A stretch of 44,089 bases of DNA, taken from CANJDH01 sp031430015 (GTDB taxonomy: Bacteria; Pseudomonadota; Gammaproteobacteria; Burkholderiales; JAEUOS01). Numbering within the stretch: the stretch's first letter is position 1; each line of letters begins with the position of its first letter. Made by a program: the position numbers and the translations under genes. Under the pieces are notes generated by a model that had not been told where the DNA came from, did no database searches, and worked only from the letters and a program-made list of their open reading frames with translations. Below are positions 8,524-17,306 of this stretch, in pieces. The stretch spans positions 1-44,089 of the forward strand of contig JANPAR010000354.1 in assembly GCA_031430015.1 (NCBI GenBank). The letters are read 5' to 3'.

Positions 8524-9513
8524 TCACTCAGGCTGAATCCCCGCATCCTTGACCTTGCGGCCCCACAGTTCAAGCTGGCGTTTGACCAGCGCGGAAAATG
8601 TGGCGGCGTCGGACGGCGTCGGCTCCGCCCCCGCAGCGTTCAGGCGCTCGATCACCGCGGGCTTGGCCATGATCTGCTGCAAGGTGCTTGAGAGCTTGTC
8701 GGTCACGTCACGTGGCAGGCCGGCTGGCCCGAACAGGCCAGTCCAGGCGGCGAGATCAAAATCGCGCAGGGCCAGTGTCTCTTCGATGGTCGGCAAGTCG
8801 GGTGCGAGTGCGGTGCGCTTCGATGTCGTCACGGCGAGCGCGCGCAATTTTCCCGATTGCAGATGGGGCCGCGCCGATGCGAGGTCCACCACCAGATACT
8901 GCGCCTGCCCGCCGATCACGTCGGTCAACGCGGCCGGGCTGCTCTTGTAGGGCACGCCGAGCGCTTCGAGCTTGAGCAGCTTGTTCAGGGCTTCGGCCGG
9001 AATCTGCACGGTGGGCGTGCCGTAGGCGTAATTGAATTTGCCCTTGTTGGCATGCGCGAAAGCGACGAACTCGGGCGGCGTGCGCACCGGCAGGGTTGCG
9101 TTCACCGCGAGGATGAAAGGAAAGTAGGCGAGGCCGCCAATCGGCGTGAAATCAGCAATCGGGTCGTAGGGCAGCTTCTTGAAAATGTGCGGGTTGACCG
9201 AGTGCGAGGAGTTGGACGTGAGGAACAGGGTGTAGCCGTCGGCCGGTGCCTTGGCGACAAAGCCCGCCGCAATCTGCGCGGAGGCACCGGGCCGGTTGTC
9301 AACCACAAAGGGCTGGCCGAGCGCCATGCGCAACTCCTCGCCGATCATGCGCGCGAGGATGTCGGTGCCGCTGCCGGGGCCGAAACCGATCACGATGCGC
9401 ACCGGTTTGTTTGGATACGGCTCTTGCGCCTGGGCCGCTGGCCAAACACAGATTCCAGTGAGCAGCGCGATACCAGGGATGACGCGCACAATTGGTTTCA
9501 GTAAGGCATGCAT
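8524..9513 (-). CDS. TctC/Bug-family periplasmic solute receptor (4 of 8)
   Basis: 329 residues from MHALLKPIVRVIPG; the reading frame is open further upstream, but only this start yields a signal peptide (cleavage near AAQAQ) followed by the mature EPYPNKPVRIVIGFGPGSGTD. The usual DNRPGASAQIAAG and ADGYTLF blocks follow. The ribosome site is weak. It lies 61 bp downstream of the enoyl-CoA hydratase on the same strand, so hydratase, receptor 4 and receptor 3 could form one transcript controlled at the divergent GntR promoter. Confidence 0.92.
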   Translation of the reverse strand: MHALLKPIVRVIPGIALLTGICVWPAAQAQEPYPNKPVRIVIGFGPGSGTDILARMIGEELRMALGQPFVVDNRPGASAQIAAGFVAKAPADGYTLFLTSNSSHSVNPHIFKKLPYDPIADFTPIGGLAYFPFILAVNATLPVRTPPEFVAFAHANKGKFNYAYGTPTVQIPAEALNKLLKLEALGVPYKSSPAALTDVIGGQAQYLVVDLASARPHLQSGKLRALAVTTSKRTALAPDLPTIEETLALRDFDLAAWTGLFGPAGLPRDVTDKLSSTLQQIMAKPAVIERLNAAGAEPTPSDAATFSALVKRQLELWGRKVKDAGIQPE

Positions 9514-9574
9514 CGCAATCTCGCTTTGTCGAAGTTCAGAGAGTGAAAGAAGCGCACGCAGGCGCAAAAGCCTA

Positions 9575-10387
9575 TCAGGCCGCCCTGCCACGAAACACCG
9601 GCGCGCGCTTTTCCATAAAGGCACGCGGTCCTTCGCGCGCATCGGGCATCGCCGCATTGTCCTTGGTGCACTGGGTCTCGATGGCGAAGGCCTCATCGAA
9701 CGGCCTGCCACTCGAGCGCACCATCGCCTCTTTAGTTTTCTCCAGCGCCACCGGTGCGCCCAGGCACACGCGCCGCGCCAGATCGAGTGCGGTCGGCAAC
9801 ACCTGATCGGGTGCCACCACGCGATTGACCAGGCCGATCTCGAGCGCGCGCTGCGCGCTCACTGGCTCGCCCAGCAGCATCAGCTCCATCGCCTGCGCCC
9901 ACGGAATCTGGCGCGGCATGCGCACAAGGGACCCGCCGCTGGCGATCAGGCCGCGCCGCACTTCAGTGACGCCAATCGACGCCGCACTCGACATCACGCG
10001 CAGATCGGTTGCCATCACAAATTCTGCGCCGCCGGCCAGCGCCACGCCATTGATCGCAGCAATCACCGGCTTGAAAAAGGTCGCGTTGCGCAGCAGCGCC
10101 GCGCCCAACTGCTTGCGGTCGGCGGCGAAGCGTTCCTCCCATTCACCTTGCGGTTCGCGCGCCCGCATCATCAGGGGAATCAGCGTGCCCAGATCACCGC
10201 CGGCCGAGAAGGCCTGATCGCCCGCGCCGGTGACCACGATCACGCGCACGGCATGGTCGTCGGCCACTTCACGCCAGAAGGACGCCAGACGCACGATCAT
10301 TTCCGGCGACATGGCATTGCGTTTTTCCGGGCGGTTGAGGGTAAGGATGGCGATACCGTCGCGCCGTTCGACGAGGAGGTGGGACAT
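9575..10387 (-). CDS. Enoyl-CoA hydratase/isomerase family protein
   Basis: A crotonase-fold protein of 270 residues starting MSHLLVERRDG; the upstream extension of the frame overlaps the divergent regulator and is rejected. It has the opening LTLNRPEKRNAMS, the oxyanion-hole segment SAGGD, and both glutamates used by hydratases: one in AGGAEFVMATD and one in GVTEVRRGL. It therefore probably adds water to a 2-enoyl-CoA, although isomerase, hydrolase or lyase activity is possible in this family. It is divergent from the GntR regulator across 77 bp containing a GntR-type operator match, which implies control by the adjacent regulator. It likely works with the thiolase-like, MaoC and CoA-transferase genes on the other strand. 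Confidence 0.9.
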   Translation of the reverse strand: MSHLLVERRDGIAILTLNRPEKRNAMSPEMIVRLASFWREVADDHAVRVIVVTGAGDQAFSAGGDLGTLIPLMMRAREPQGEWEERFAADRKQLGAALLRNATFFKPVIAAINGVALAGGAEFVMATDLRVMSSAASIGVTEVRRGLIASGGSLVRMPRQIPWAQAMELMLLGEPVSAQRALEIGLVNRVVAPDQVLPTALDLARRVCLGAPVALEKTKEAMVRSSGRPFDEAFAIETQCTKDNAAMPDAREGPRAFMEKRAPVFRGRAA

Positions 10388-10418
10388 GACGAGGGGTTTG
10401 CCTTGAGGTGAAATACCA

Positions 10419-10429
10419 TGGTCTAACAA
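10419..10429. promoter_or_regulatory. GntR/FCD-type operator match (TNGTNNNACNA)
   Basis: TGGTCTAACAA fits the FadR-subfamily GntR consensus TNGTNNNACNA exactly. It lies between the divergent hydratase and gntR genes and abuts the -35 hexamer of the gntR promoter, so the regulator could control both directions. The match is to an 11-bp degenerate consensus and could occur by chance; the position is what makes it credible. Confidence 0.55.
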
Positions 10430-10458
10430 TTGACATATTCGCATAATAGCCTTAAATT
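10430..10458 (+). promoter_or_regulatory. Candidate sigma-70 promoter for gntR operon
   Basis: A perfect TTGACA (10430-10435), a 17-bp spacer and TAAATT (10453-10458, 4/6 match to TATAAT). The predicted start would be at or next to the ATG at 10465, and no Shine-Dalgarno precedes that ATG, so the message could be leaderless. Confidence 0.5.
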
Positions 10459-10464
10459 GCCGCC

Positions 10465-11334
10465 ATGCCAACCGCCCTCCGCACCACCCCCCCGGCCGCC
10501 GCAGCGCACAGTGCGCGCGGCAAAGCGCGCCCCGCCCGCCTCGCCGCGCCACCCATACTGCCGGCACCGGCCTTGCTGGGCATGCTCGGCAGCATCAGCG
10601 TCCCGAAGTCCTGTGATGTGCTGGCCGAGCGCCTGCAACAGCAGATTTTGAGCGGCGATTACGCGCCAGGCGCAGCATTGCCGACCGAGCGCGAACTGGT
10701 ATCGACCACCGGTCTCGGGCGTGGCTCGGTGCGCGAGGCGCTGCGCATCCTCGAAGCCCAGGGTCTGGTGCGTACCCGCGCCGGGCGCTACGGCGGCTCG
10801 GTGGTGGCGCGCCCCACTGACGCGCTGCTGGCCACCCACATCAGCCTGTTTGCCAAGGGCAACAGTGTCTCGCTGCGGGCGCTGGTCGAAGCACGTCAGG
10901 CGCTCGAACCGATGGTCGCCTATCTGGCCGCGCGCAACCGCACTGCCGAAGACCTCGCCACTCTGAAAGCGATTTCCAAACGCATCGATCAGGCCGCGGT
11001 GGATGATGTGCCGCTGTTCCTGCAGGAGAACGTGCATTGGCACAGCGCGCTCGCGGCTTCCAGCCACAATGATCTGCTGCGCGCCTTCACGGCTTCGATT
11101 TCGGCGCAAATGTTTGAAGCATCGCGCCTCGACAAATTTGCCTCGCCCGATGTGCGCGGTCTGGTGACGCACGCGCACCGGCGCATCCTGCAAGCGATCG
11201 AAGCGCAGGACGCCGACCTCGCGCGCTCACGCGCCGAGCGTGATTTGCAGGCCTACGCGCTGTTGCTCGACGCAGCGGTGCGTGATGCACTCAAAGTGTC
11301 TGCCAAGCTTGCCGCGCGCAAGCGCAAGACATGA
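10465..11334 (+). CDS. GntR-family transcriptional regulator, FCD (FadR) subfamily
   Basis: 289 residues. A proline/alanine-rich N-terminal extension of about 40 residues precedes the winged helix (LAERLQQQILSGDYAPG, TERELVSTTGLGRGSVREAL, LVRTRAGRYGG), followed by an all-helical FCD ligand domain (EARQALEPMVAYLAA, ENVHWHSALAASSHNDLL, HAHRRILQAIEAQD). The metal-binding His/Asp pattern of FCD proteins appears conserved. A shorter start at MLGSISVPK (residue 40) is possible. FCD regulators normally sense carboxylates or acyl-CoAs and repress adjacent catabolic genes. The stop overlaps the next ATG by four bases, and a GntR-type operator lies just upstream, so it probably autoregulates the thiolase/MaoC/CoA-transferase operon and the divergent hydratase. 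Confidence 0.93.
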   Translation: MPTALRTTPPAAAAHSARGKARPARLAAPPILPAPALLGMLGSISVPKSCDVLAERLQQQILSGDYAPGAALPTERELVSTTGLGRGSVREALRILEAQGLVRTRAGRYGGSVVARPTDALLATHISLFAKGNSVSLRALVEARQALEPMVAYLAARNRTAEDLATLKAISKRIDQAAVDDVPLFLQENVHWHSALAASSHNDLLRAFTASISAQMFEASRLDKFASPDVRGLVTHAHRRILQAIEAQDADLARSRAERDLQAYALLLDAAVRDALKVSAKLAARKRKT

Positions 11335-12863
11335 GCACCTCGGTGGTCACCTCAGCGCTCAACTCAGTGGTCAACCCGGAGCACACACCGGTGCTGGTCG
11401 GCATCGGCACGGCGACGCGCCGTGAAGAGGATTTCACCCGCGCGCTCGAACCGCTCGACCTGATGAGCGAGGCGGTGGAAGCAGCGGGCGTTGACTGCGG
11501 CGCGCGCGCTGCGCTGCCGGGCGTGCAACATATCGCTGTGCCACGCGGGCGCTGGACTTATCGCAACCCGGCCGGCGCAATTGCGCAGCGCATCGGTGCA
11601 GTGCAGGCGACCACCGTGCTGGCCAGCGTCGGCGTATTGCAGCAGTCGCTGATCGGCGAGGCCTGCGCGCGCATCGCGCGCGGCGAGTGCCACACCACGC
11701 TGGTGACGGGGGCCGACGCCGGTTACCGCTTGCTGCGCGCGCAGATTGCCGGGCAAACGGCATCTGAGCGCGAAACGCACGGCGATCCTGACGTTAGCCT
11801 CACGCCGAAAGACGAGCTGCGCCACCTGGTCGAGAAGCGCGCCGGCATCAAGATGCCGGTCGCCCTCTACGCGATCATGGAGAGCGTCTACCGCGCGCGC
11901 CAGGGCTGGTCGATTGACGAGCACCGCAACCAGCTCGCCGAACTGGGCGCACGCTTCGCCCGCGTCGCAGCGGACAACCCGCACGCGTGGGACCGTCGTG
12001 CGCTCGATGCTTCGGCGATTCGCGACGCCGGAGAGCGCAACCCGATGCAGGCCTTCCCCTACACGCGCCTGCATTGCTCTACGTGGAATGTCGATCAGGC
12101 TGCCGCATTGCTGTTCTGCTCCGCAGCACGGGCGGAACAACTCGGCATTGCGCGCGAGCGCTGGGTCACCCCGCTCGCGAGCACCGAGTCCAATCACATG
12201 GTTGCGGTGTCGGCGCGTGCCGATCTCGCGGCTTGCCCCGGTGCGCGCATAGCCGGCCAAGCCGCGCTCGACGCCGGTGGCATCACGACGCAAGACCTTG
12301 ACCTCATCGAGCTATACAGTTGCTTCCCCATCGCTGTGAAAGCCTATGCGGCTGAACTGGGCCTGCCACTCACGCGCAATCTCACCATCACCGGCGGCAT
12401 GGCGTTCGCCGGCGGCCCGTACAACAACTACGTGTTCCAGGCCACCTGCCGCGCTGCCGAGTTGCTGCGCGCCGGGCGCGGCCGGCATGCCTTGGTGTCG
12501 AGCGTGTCGGGCGTGTTGACCAAACAAGCGTTCGGGCTTTGGAGCAGCGCCGCCGCCGCGCCGGTATCTGCATCTGCACCCGCACCGGTGCGCCCATTCA
12601 CACATCTTGATGTCAGTGGTGCGGTAACGCGCGAGGTGGGCGTGGTCGAGGTGCTCGACGATTTCAGCGGCACTGCCACCGTAGCAGGATTTACCGTCCT
12701 GCACGAGCGTGGCAAGGTGCCGCGTGGTCTCGCACTGGCCGATACCGCCCAGGGGCAACGCGTGCTCGCCACCACCGAAGAAGCCGCGCTGACGGCACGC
12801 ATGCAGGCCGAAGAATTTGTCGGCCGGCCGGTGCGCATTGAACACAATGTGTTGATGGCATGA
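11331..12863 (+). CDS. Thiolase-like protein with extra C-terminal OB-like domain (TLP1 type)
   Basis: 510 residues. The thiolase fold is clear (VLVGIGTATRRE at the start; LASVGVLQQSLIGEACARIARGE; LYSCFPIAVKAYAAELGL; TGGMAFAGGPYNNYVFQA), and about 100 C-terminal residues (from roughly 400) resemble the additional OB-like domain of mycobacterial thiolase-like protein 1. The nucleophilic-cysteine region of true thiolases reads ASVGVLQQ, with no Cys, and the histidine I would expect soon after GGPxNNY is replaced by Gln. Thiolase activity is therefore doubtful. Cysteine-less thiolase-like proteins working with OB/DUF35 domains include the steroid side-chain retro-aldolase Ltp2, so C-C cleavage of a hydroxyacyl-CoA is a plausible role. 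It overlaps gntR by four bases and is followed by a MaoC-like hydratase. Confidence 0.88.
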   Translation: MSTSVVTSALNSVVNPEHTPVLVGIGTATRREEDFTRALEPLDLMSEAVEAAGVDCGARAALPGVQHIAVPRGRWTYRNPAGAIAQRIGAVQATTVLASVGVLQQSLIGEACARIARGECHTTLVTGADAGYRLLRAQIAGQTASERETHGDPDVSLTPKDELRHLVEKRAGIKMPVALYAIMESVYRARQGWSIDEHRNQLAELGARFARVAADNPHAWDRRALDASAIRDAGERNPMQAFPYTRLHCSTWNVDQAAALLFCSAARAEQLGIARERWVTPLASTESNHMVAVSARADLAACPGARIAGQAALDAGGITTQDLDLIELYSCFPIAVKAYAAELGLPLTRNLTITGGMAFAGGPYNNYVFQATCRAAELLRAGRGRHALVSSVSGVLTKQAFGLWSSAAAAPVSASAPAPVRPFTHLDVSGAVTREVGVVEVLDDFSGTATVAGFTVLHERGKVPRGLALADTAQGQRVLATTEEAALTARMQAEEFVGRPVRIEHNVLMA

Positions 12864-12888
12864 GCGTGGACACCAGAAAGCGGACACC

Positions 12889-13800
12889 ATGAGCACGGTT
12901 GCCACGCAAGTTGCCACTGCGACCGGACCAGTCACACTCGCGCACGACGTATGCGCGCTGCCCCTGGTGCGCCGCCTCGCCGCCATGCTCGACCGTGACC
13001 CTGACGCGCTGCGCGAAGGCGACCTGCTGCCACACGGCTGGCATACGGCATTTTTCAACGTGCCGGTACGGCAGTCGCAACTGCGCGCCGACGGAATTGC
13101 AGGGCTCGGTGTCGGACTGCCCGGCCTCGGCCTGCCGCGTTTGATGCTGGCGGGGCGGCGCAATCAATTCCACAGCGGCCTCCCGATCGGCGCACGCCTG
13201 CGGCGCGAGACCCAGCAAGGCGAGGTGCAACTCAAGCAGGGGCGCTCGGGGCGCTTTGCGCTCGTCAAGGTAGAGCACCGTATTTTTGTTGAAGGCGCGA
13301 ACGAGCACGCGATCACGGAACAACTCGACTACGTGTTGCGTGAAGCAGTCAACGCGGCCCCGGCAACCTTGGCAACCTTGGCAACTTCGGCAACTTCGGC
13401 AACCTCGCCCGAACCTGCGCCAGATTCCGAAACGCAGGCAGCAAAAGCAGCGGTACCGAAGGCAGATACCTCACGCACCCTGATTCCCGACGAGCGCCTG
13501 CTATTTCGCTACTCCGCCATCACCGACAACCCGCATCGCATCCACTACGACCTGCCCTACGTCACCGGCGCAGAAGGCTATCCCGCGCTGGTCGTGAACG
13601 GCAGCATCCCGGCTCTGTTTCTGCTCGAACTATGGCGCGCGCATAGCGGACGCGAGCCGGCTTCGTTCACGTCGCGCAATGTTGCCCCCATGTTCTGCGG
13701 GCGCGCCTTGCACTTGCAGGTGCGCCGGGACGAAACCGATTGGCATCTGTCGGCCACCGATGATGCCGGCCAACTTGCGTTTGACGCACGCGCAACCTGA
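12889..13800 (+). CDS. MaoC/HTD2-like hot-dog hydratase (mesaconyl-C4-CoA hydratase-like)
   Basis: 303 residues forming two hot-dog halves. The C-terminal half carries LFRYSAITDNPHRIHYDLPYV, then AEGYPALVV, typical of HTD2-type dehydratases and of itaconyl/mesaconyl-C4-CoA hydratases; the Asp-x-x-x-His of the MaoC site is present. In relatives I recall, the strand after this reads VVHGP; here it is VVNGS, so a normally conserved His may be missing. The N-terminal half has the GDLLPHGWHTAFFNVP segment. The two halves are joined by a linker encoded by five 9-bp repeats (ATLATLATSATSATS), which look recently expanded. It lies 25 bp after the thiolase-like gene, with a weak ribosome site, in the same operon. 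Expected role: reversible hydration of a branched enoyl-CoA. Confidence 0.85.
   Translation: MSTVATQVATATGPVTLAHDVCALPLVRRLAAMLDRDPDALREGDLLPHGWHTAFFNVPVRQSQLRADGIAGLGVGLPGLGLPRLMLAGRRNQFHSGLPIGARLRRETQQGEVQLKQGRSGRFALVKVEHRIFVEGANEHAITEQLDYVLREAVNAAPATLATLATSATSATSPEPAPDSETQAAKAAVPKADTSRTLIPDERLLFRYSAITDNPHRIHYDLPYVTGAEGYPALVVNGSIPALFLLELWRAHSGREPASFTSRNVAPMFCGRALHLQVRRDETDWHLSATDDAGQLAFDARAT
13362..13406 (+). repeat. Five 9-bp tandem repeats inside the HTD2-like gene
   Basis: Units GGCAACCTT, GGCAACCTT, GGCAACTTC, GGCAACTTC, GGCAACCTC, in frame, encoding a Leu/Ser-Ala-Thr linker between the two hot-dog halves. Length changes by whole units would keep the frame. Confidence 0.9.
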
Positions 13801-13830
13801 ACACACGAGTTCATTAGTCAGGAGAGACAC

Positions 13831-14871
13831 ATGACGAACATCGCCGCAGCCCCCAGTCTTGTTGCGCACGCCAGCGAGCAGGCGCCCGGACATCCGCATC
13901 AACGCACCAGCCTGCTTGGGGTAGTCGTGGCTGGTGCCCTCTGCGCCGTCACTGCTGCTGCGGCTCTCGCCCAAGAGCCATTTCCCAACCGTCCGATCCG
14001 CATGGTGGTGTCAGTCGGCGCGGGCGGTGCAACCGACACGCTCACGCGCATGCTGGCCGAACGCATGGGCAAATCGCTCGGCGTCTCGGTGCTGGTGGAG
14101 AACCAGCCCGGCGGCAGCGGCGTGATTGCCGCGCAGGCGGTGGCGCGCGCAGCACCCGATGGTCATACGCTGCTGATCGGCACCAACACCACGCATGCGG
14201 GCAACGCGAGCTTCATGAAGAATTTGCCGTATGACCCGGTCAACGATTTCGCGCCGGTGTCGCGCCTCGGCATCGCCGCGCTGGTGCTGTCGGTCAACAG
14301 CAGTGTGCCAGGCAGCACGGTGGGCGAATTCATCGCTTACGCGAAGGCCAACCCCGGCAAGGTCGGATTTGGCAATGGCACCGGCTCGGCGCGTTTGGCC
14401 TCGGAGATGTTGAAGGCCAAGGCCGGTATCGACATTTTCAGCGTGCCCTACAAGTCGAACGCGCAGGCGCTGGTCGATTTGCGCGGCGGCCAGATCCAGA
14501 TGTTGTTTGGCGATATTGCGCTGATGCTGCCGCACATCCGCGCCGGCGCCCTCAAGGGCCTGGGCGTATCGAGCGCGAAACGCTCGGCCACCATGCCCGA
14601 AATGCCGACCTTGCAGGAGGCCGGTGTCGCAGGGTATGAACTGGTTGGCTTCATCGCTGCCTTCGCGCCGGCGCGCACGCCGGAGCCGGTGGTGCGGCGC
14701 TTGAATGACGAAATCACCCGCGTGTTGCGCGACAAGGAAGTGGTCGATCGCCTCACCGCCCTCGGTGTCGATGCCGCGCCGACGACGCCCGCCGAGTTGC
14801 GCGAGTGGGTGGTGAGCGAGACCGCGAAGTGGCGTGATCTGGCGCGCGGCGCCGGTATTCAACCGGAGTGA
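13831..14871 (+). CDS. TctC/Bug-family periplasmic solute receptor (5 of 8)
   Basis: 346 residues, with a longer N-region than its relatives: about 25 polar residues precede the hydrophobic core (LLGVVVAGALCAVTAAAALAQ), and the mature protein starts EPFPNRPIRMVVSVGAGGATD. The start has GGAGAG 7 nt upstream. Family blocks ENQPGGSGVIAAQ and PDGHTLL are present. It is embedded in the catabolic operon between the HTD2-like hydratase and the CoA-transferase, with its stop overlapping the next ATG. It therefore very likely binds the acid that this operon activates and degrades. A membrane transporter would have to be supplied from elsewhere. Confidence 0.94.
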   Translation: MTNIAAAPSLVAHASEQAPGHPHQRTSLLGVVVAGALCAVTAAAALAQEPFPNRPIRMVVSVGAGGATDTLTRMLAERMGKSLGVSVLVENQPGGSGVIAAQAVARAAPDGHTLLIGTNTTHAGNASFMKNLPYDPVNDFAPVSRLGIAALVLSVNSSVPGSTVGEFIAYAKANPGKVGFGNGTGSARLASEMLKAKAGIDIFSVPYKSNAQALVDLRGGQIQMLFGDIALMLPHIRAGALKGLGVSSAKRSATMPEMPTLQEAGVAGYELVGFIAAFAPARTPEPVVRRLNDEITRVLRDKEVVDRLTALGVDAAPTTPAELREWVVSETAKWRDLARGAGIQPE

Positions 14872-17306
14872 TGCGCACCGTGGCAACTGCAGTATCGAAC
14901 GCGCCAAGCGTGCGCGTACTCGAATGGCCTGGCAGCGGCATTGCCGCCACCTACGCCGGCTGGCTGCTGGCGCGCATGGGTGCGACGGTCACGCGCTTGA
15001 CTGCGGATGCGCTTGACGCATTGCGCGACACCAGCCCCGAAGCACTTGCGCTCGAAGTATTGGCCGATGGCAAAAGCACGTTGCCCGCGCCGAGCACCGC
15101 TGCGGCGCTCGATGTGCTGCTTGGTGATTGCGACATTCTGCTCTGCGATGCGCCTGCGGCGCTCACTGCGTGCATCGCATCACCCTCCGGTCTCGCGGCG
15201 CGCCATACGCAGTTGATCGCCGGCATCACCACCACCTTTGGCCTCGACGGCCCGCTCGCAGGCCATGCCGGAACCGGTCTCGACGCGCAGGCATTGAGTG
15301 CAACCGCCTGGGCACTCGGTGAGCCGGGGCGCGCGCCGCTCACGCTGCCGCCGGGCATTGTTGAGCATCAGGCCGGCGCGATGCTGGCTGCGGGCTGCCT
15401 GCTCGCGCTCAATGTGCGCGATGCCGGCGCGCCTGGACGCGTTGTTGATATCGCACTCGCCGACGTGCTCGCCAGCTACATCGCCGGCAACTGCCGCTTC
15501 TACGTGCATCACGGGTTGCGCTGGCAGCGCAGCGGGCACCGCGCTTCCGGCTCGGGCGGTGCGTATCCTTTTTTGATCGCCCCCTGCAAGGACGGCGCGG
15601 TGTGCATCTGCGGGCGCACGCGCGAAGAATGGCAGCGGCTGGTCGCCGTGATGGGCAACCCGGAGTGGGCTGCCCAGCCGCGTTATCAGGACTTGCGTGC
15701 GATGGGCACGCAGTATCCGGACGAAGTCGATGCGCTGGTCAAGCCCTGGTTCGCCGCGCGCACCAAAGCCGAGCTTGAAGCGATTGCGCTCGAACACAAT
15801 TTGATTGTTGCGCCGCTGCGCACGATGGACGAAGTGCTGGCGACGCCGCACTTTGCCGCGCGCGGATTTTTTTCCAAAGGCCGCGCCGGTGGTCAGGCCG
15901 TCACCGTTCCATCGTTGCCATTTCGCGTCAGTGAAGCGCGTGCGCAAGATGCACTGAATATCGCCACGCAATTGCTGGCGGCCTCACCAGACCGCGCGCC
16001 ACCGGCTCTGACTGCCGCTGTGCGGTCACGCCTGGCATCGGCAGAGGCGGCAGCAGAAACGGCGGCCAAAGCCGGCGCATCCCAAGCGCTCAAAGGCCTG
16101 CGCGTCCTCGACCTTGGCTGGGTCTGGTCGGCCCCGTGGGTCAGCACCATGCTCGGCGAACTTGGTGCCGAAGTCATCAAGGTTGAACATGCCAAGCGCC
16201 CGGATAACCTGCGGCTCTCGGGCCGCGTGGTGCGCGACGGCAAGCTAGTCGAAGGCCCCTCGCGCGAAATGTCGCCGATGTATCACCAGGTCAACCATGG
16301 CAAGCTCGGCATCACGCTCAACACCAAGGAGCCGCGCGCCGTTGCATTGGTCAAGCGCCTCGCCGCCATGAGTGACGTGGTGATTGAAAACATGTCGCCC
16401 GGCTCGATGGAGCGCAGCGGCTTGGGGTTCGAAACCTTGCGCGCAATCAACCCGCGCCTCGTGATGCTGGCTATGTCTTCCGCAGGGCAATTTGGCGAGT
16501 TGGCCTCCATGCGCGCCTACGCACCGACGATGTCGAGTTTCGTCGGCATGGAAGAGTTGGTGGGTTACCCCGGTGAAGCCGCGCAGGGCGCACTCAATAT
16601 CGCGCTCGGCGACCCGAACGCCGCAGTGCATGGCCTGGTCGCCGTGCTGGCAGCCTTGCGCCATGCCCGCATCAGCGGCAAGGGCTGCTACATCGACCTC
16701 TCGCAAAACGAAGCCCTGCTCGGCACTCTGCGCCCCTATCTGCTCGACGCTCAGGTGCAGGGGCGGCAGCCGCTGCCGGCCGGTAACCGCCACCCAGCGA
16801 TGGCACCCCACGGTATTTACCCGGCGCGCGAAGCCGATGCGTGGCTGACATTGACGGTGGCGAACGACGCGCAATGGCAGGCGCTGACGCAGCTCGCACC
16901 CGCGCAACCGTGGGCGCAGGAGGCTCGCTGGCAGCATGCAGCCGCGCGCTGTACCGGCGTGGCCGAGCTCGAAGCGGCCATCGGCGCGTGGACAGCCACG
17001 TTTGCACGCGACGAACTGGTCACCCGCCTCAGAGGCGCAGGCCTGGCCGCGACGCCGGTGCTGTCACTCGAAGAGCAGCGCGAACATCCGCAGTTCGCAG
17101 CACGTGGCATGCGCCATACGATCCAGATTCCTATCTACGGTGACGACAGCGTATTTTGTGCGCCATGGCGTATCGAAGGTTTCGCACCGCAAGTCAACGC
17201 ATGCGGCCCGACCACCGGCCAGCACAATGACCAGGTGTTCGGTGAACTGCTCGGCCTGTCGCCAGACGAGATCAGCGAGTTGAAAAAAAGTGGAGTGATC
17301 GCATGA
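14871..17306 (+). CDS. Double-length CaiB/BaiF family (class III) CoA-transferase
   Basis: About 811 residues: two CaiB/BaiF modules in one chain, the second beginning near residue 405 (LKGLRVLDLGWVWSAPWVSTM). The C-terminal module has the normal features, including ELGAEVIKVEHAKRPD and the catalytic aspartate in ALGDPNAAVHG (Asp581). Aligning the N-terminal module by hand onto it puts Glu165 (VEHQAG) in the place of that Asp, and the N-module also lacks the usual IKVE segment, so only the C-half may be catalytic. The enzyme should move CoA from a donor thioester to a carboxylic acid. The ATG overlaps the preceding TctC stop (TGATG), and a GTG one codon upstream is an alternative. Its own stop overlaps the next ATG. 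Confidence 0.92.
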   Translation: MRTVATAVSNAPSVRVLEWPGSGIAATYAGWLLARMGATVTRLTADALDALRDTSPEALALEVLADGKSTLPAPSTAAALDVLLGDCDILLCDAPAALTACIASPSGLAARHTQLIAGITTTFGLDGPLAGHAGTGLDAQALSATAWALGEPGRAPLTLPPGIVEHQAGAMLAAGCLLALNVRDAGAPGRVVDIALADVLASYIAGNCRFYVHHGLRWQRSGHRASGSGGAYPFLIAPCKDGAVCICGRTREEWQRLVAVMGNPEWAAQPRYQDLRAMGTQYPDEVDALVKPWFAARTKAELEAIALEHNLIVAPLRTMDEVLATPHFAARGFFSKGRAGGQAVTVPSLPFRVSEARAQDALNIATQLLAASPDRAPPALTAAVRSRLASAEAAAETAAKAGASQALKGLRVLDLGWVWSAPWVSTMLGELGAEVIKVEHAKRPDNLRLSGRVVRDGKLVEGPSREMSPMYHQVNHGKLGITLNTKEPRAVALVKRLAAMSDVVIENMSPGSMERSGLGFETLRAINPRLVMLAMSSAGQFGELASMRAYAPTMSSFVGMEELVGYPGEAAQGALNIALGDPNAAVHGLVAVLAALRHARISGKGCYIDLSQNEALLGTLRPYLLDAQVQGRQPLPAGNRHPAMAPHGIYPAREADAWLTLTVANDAQWQALTQLAPAQPWAQEARWQHAAARCTGVAELEAAIGAWTATFARDELVTRLRGAGLAATPVLSLEEQREHPQFAARGMRHTIQIPIYGDDSVFCAPWRIEGFAPQVNACGPTTGQHNDQVFGELLGLSPDEISELKKSGVIA

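Noticed and set aside
9251..10411. 386-codon open frame on the plus strand, antisense to TctC receptor 4 and the enoyl-CoA hydratase
   Set aside because: High-GC shadow: the composition is His/Arg-rich, with no motif, and the opposite strand carries clear conserved proteins.
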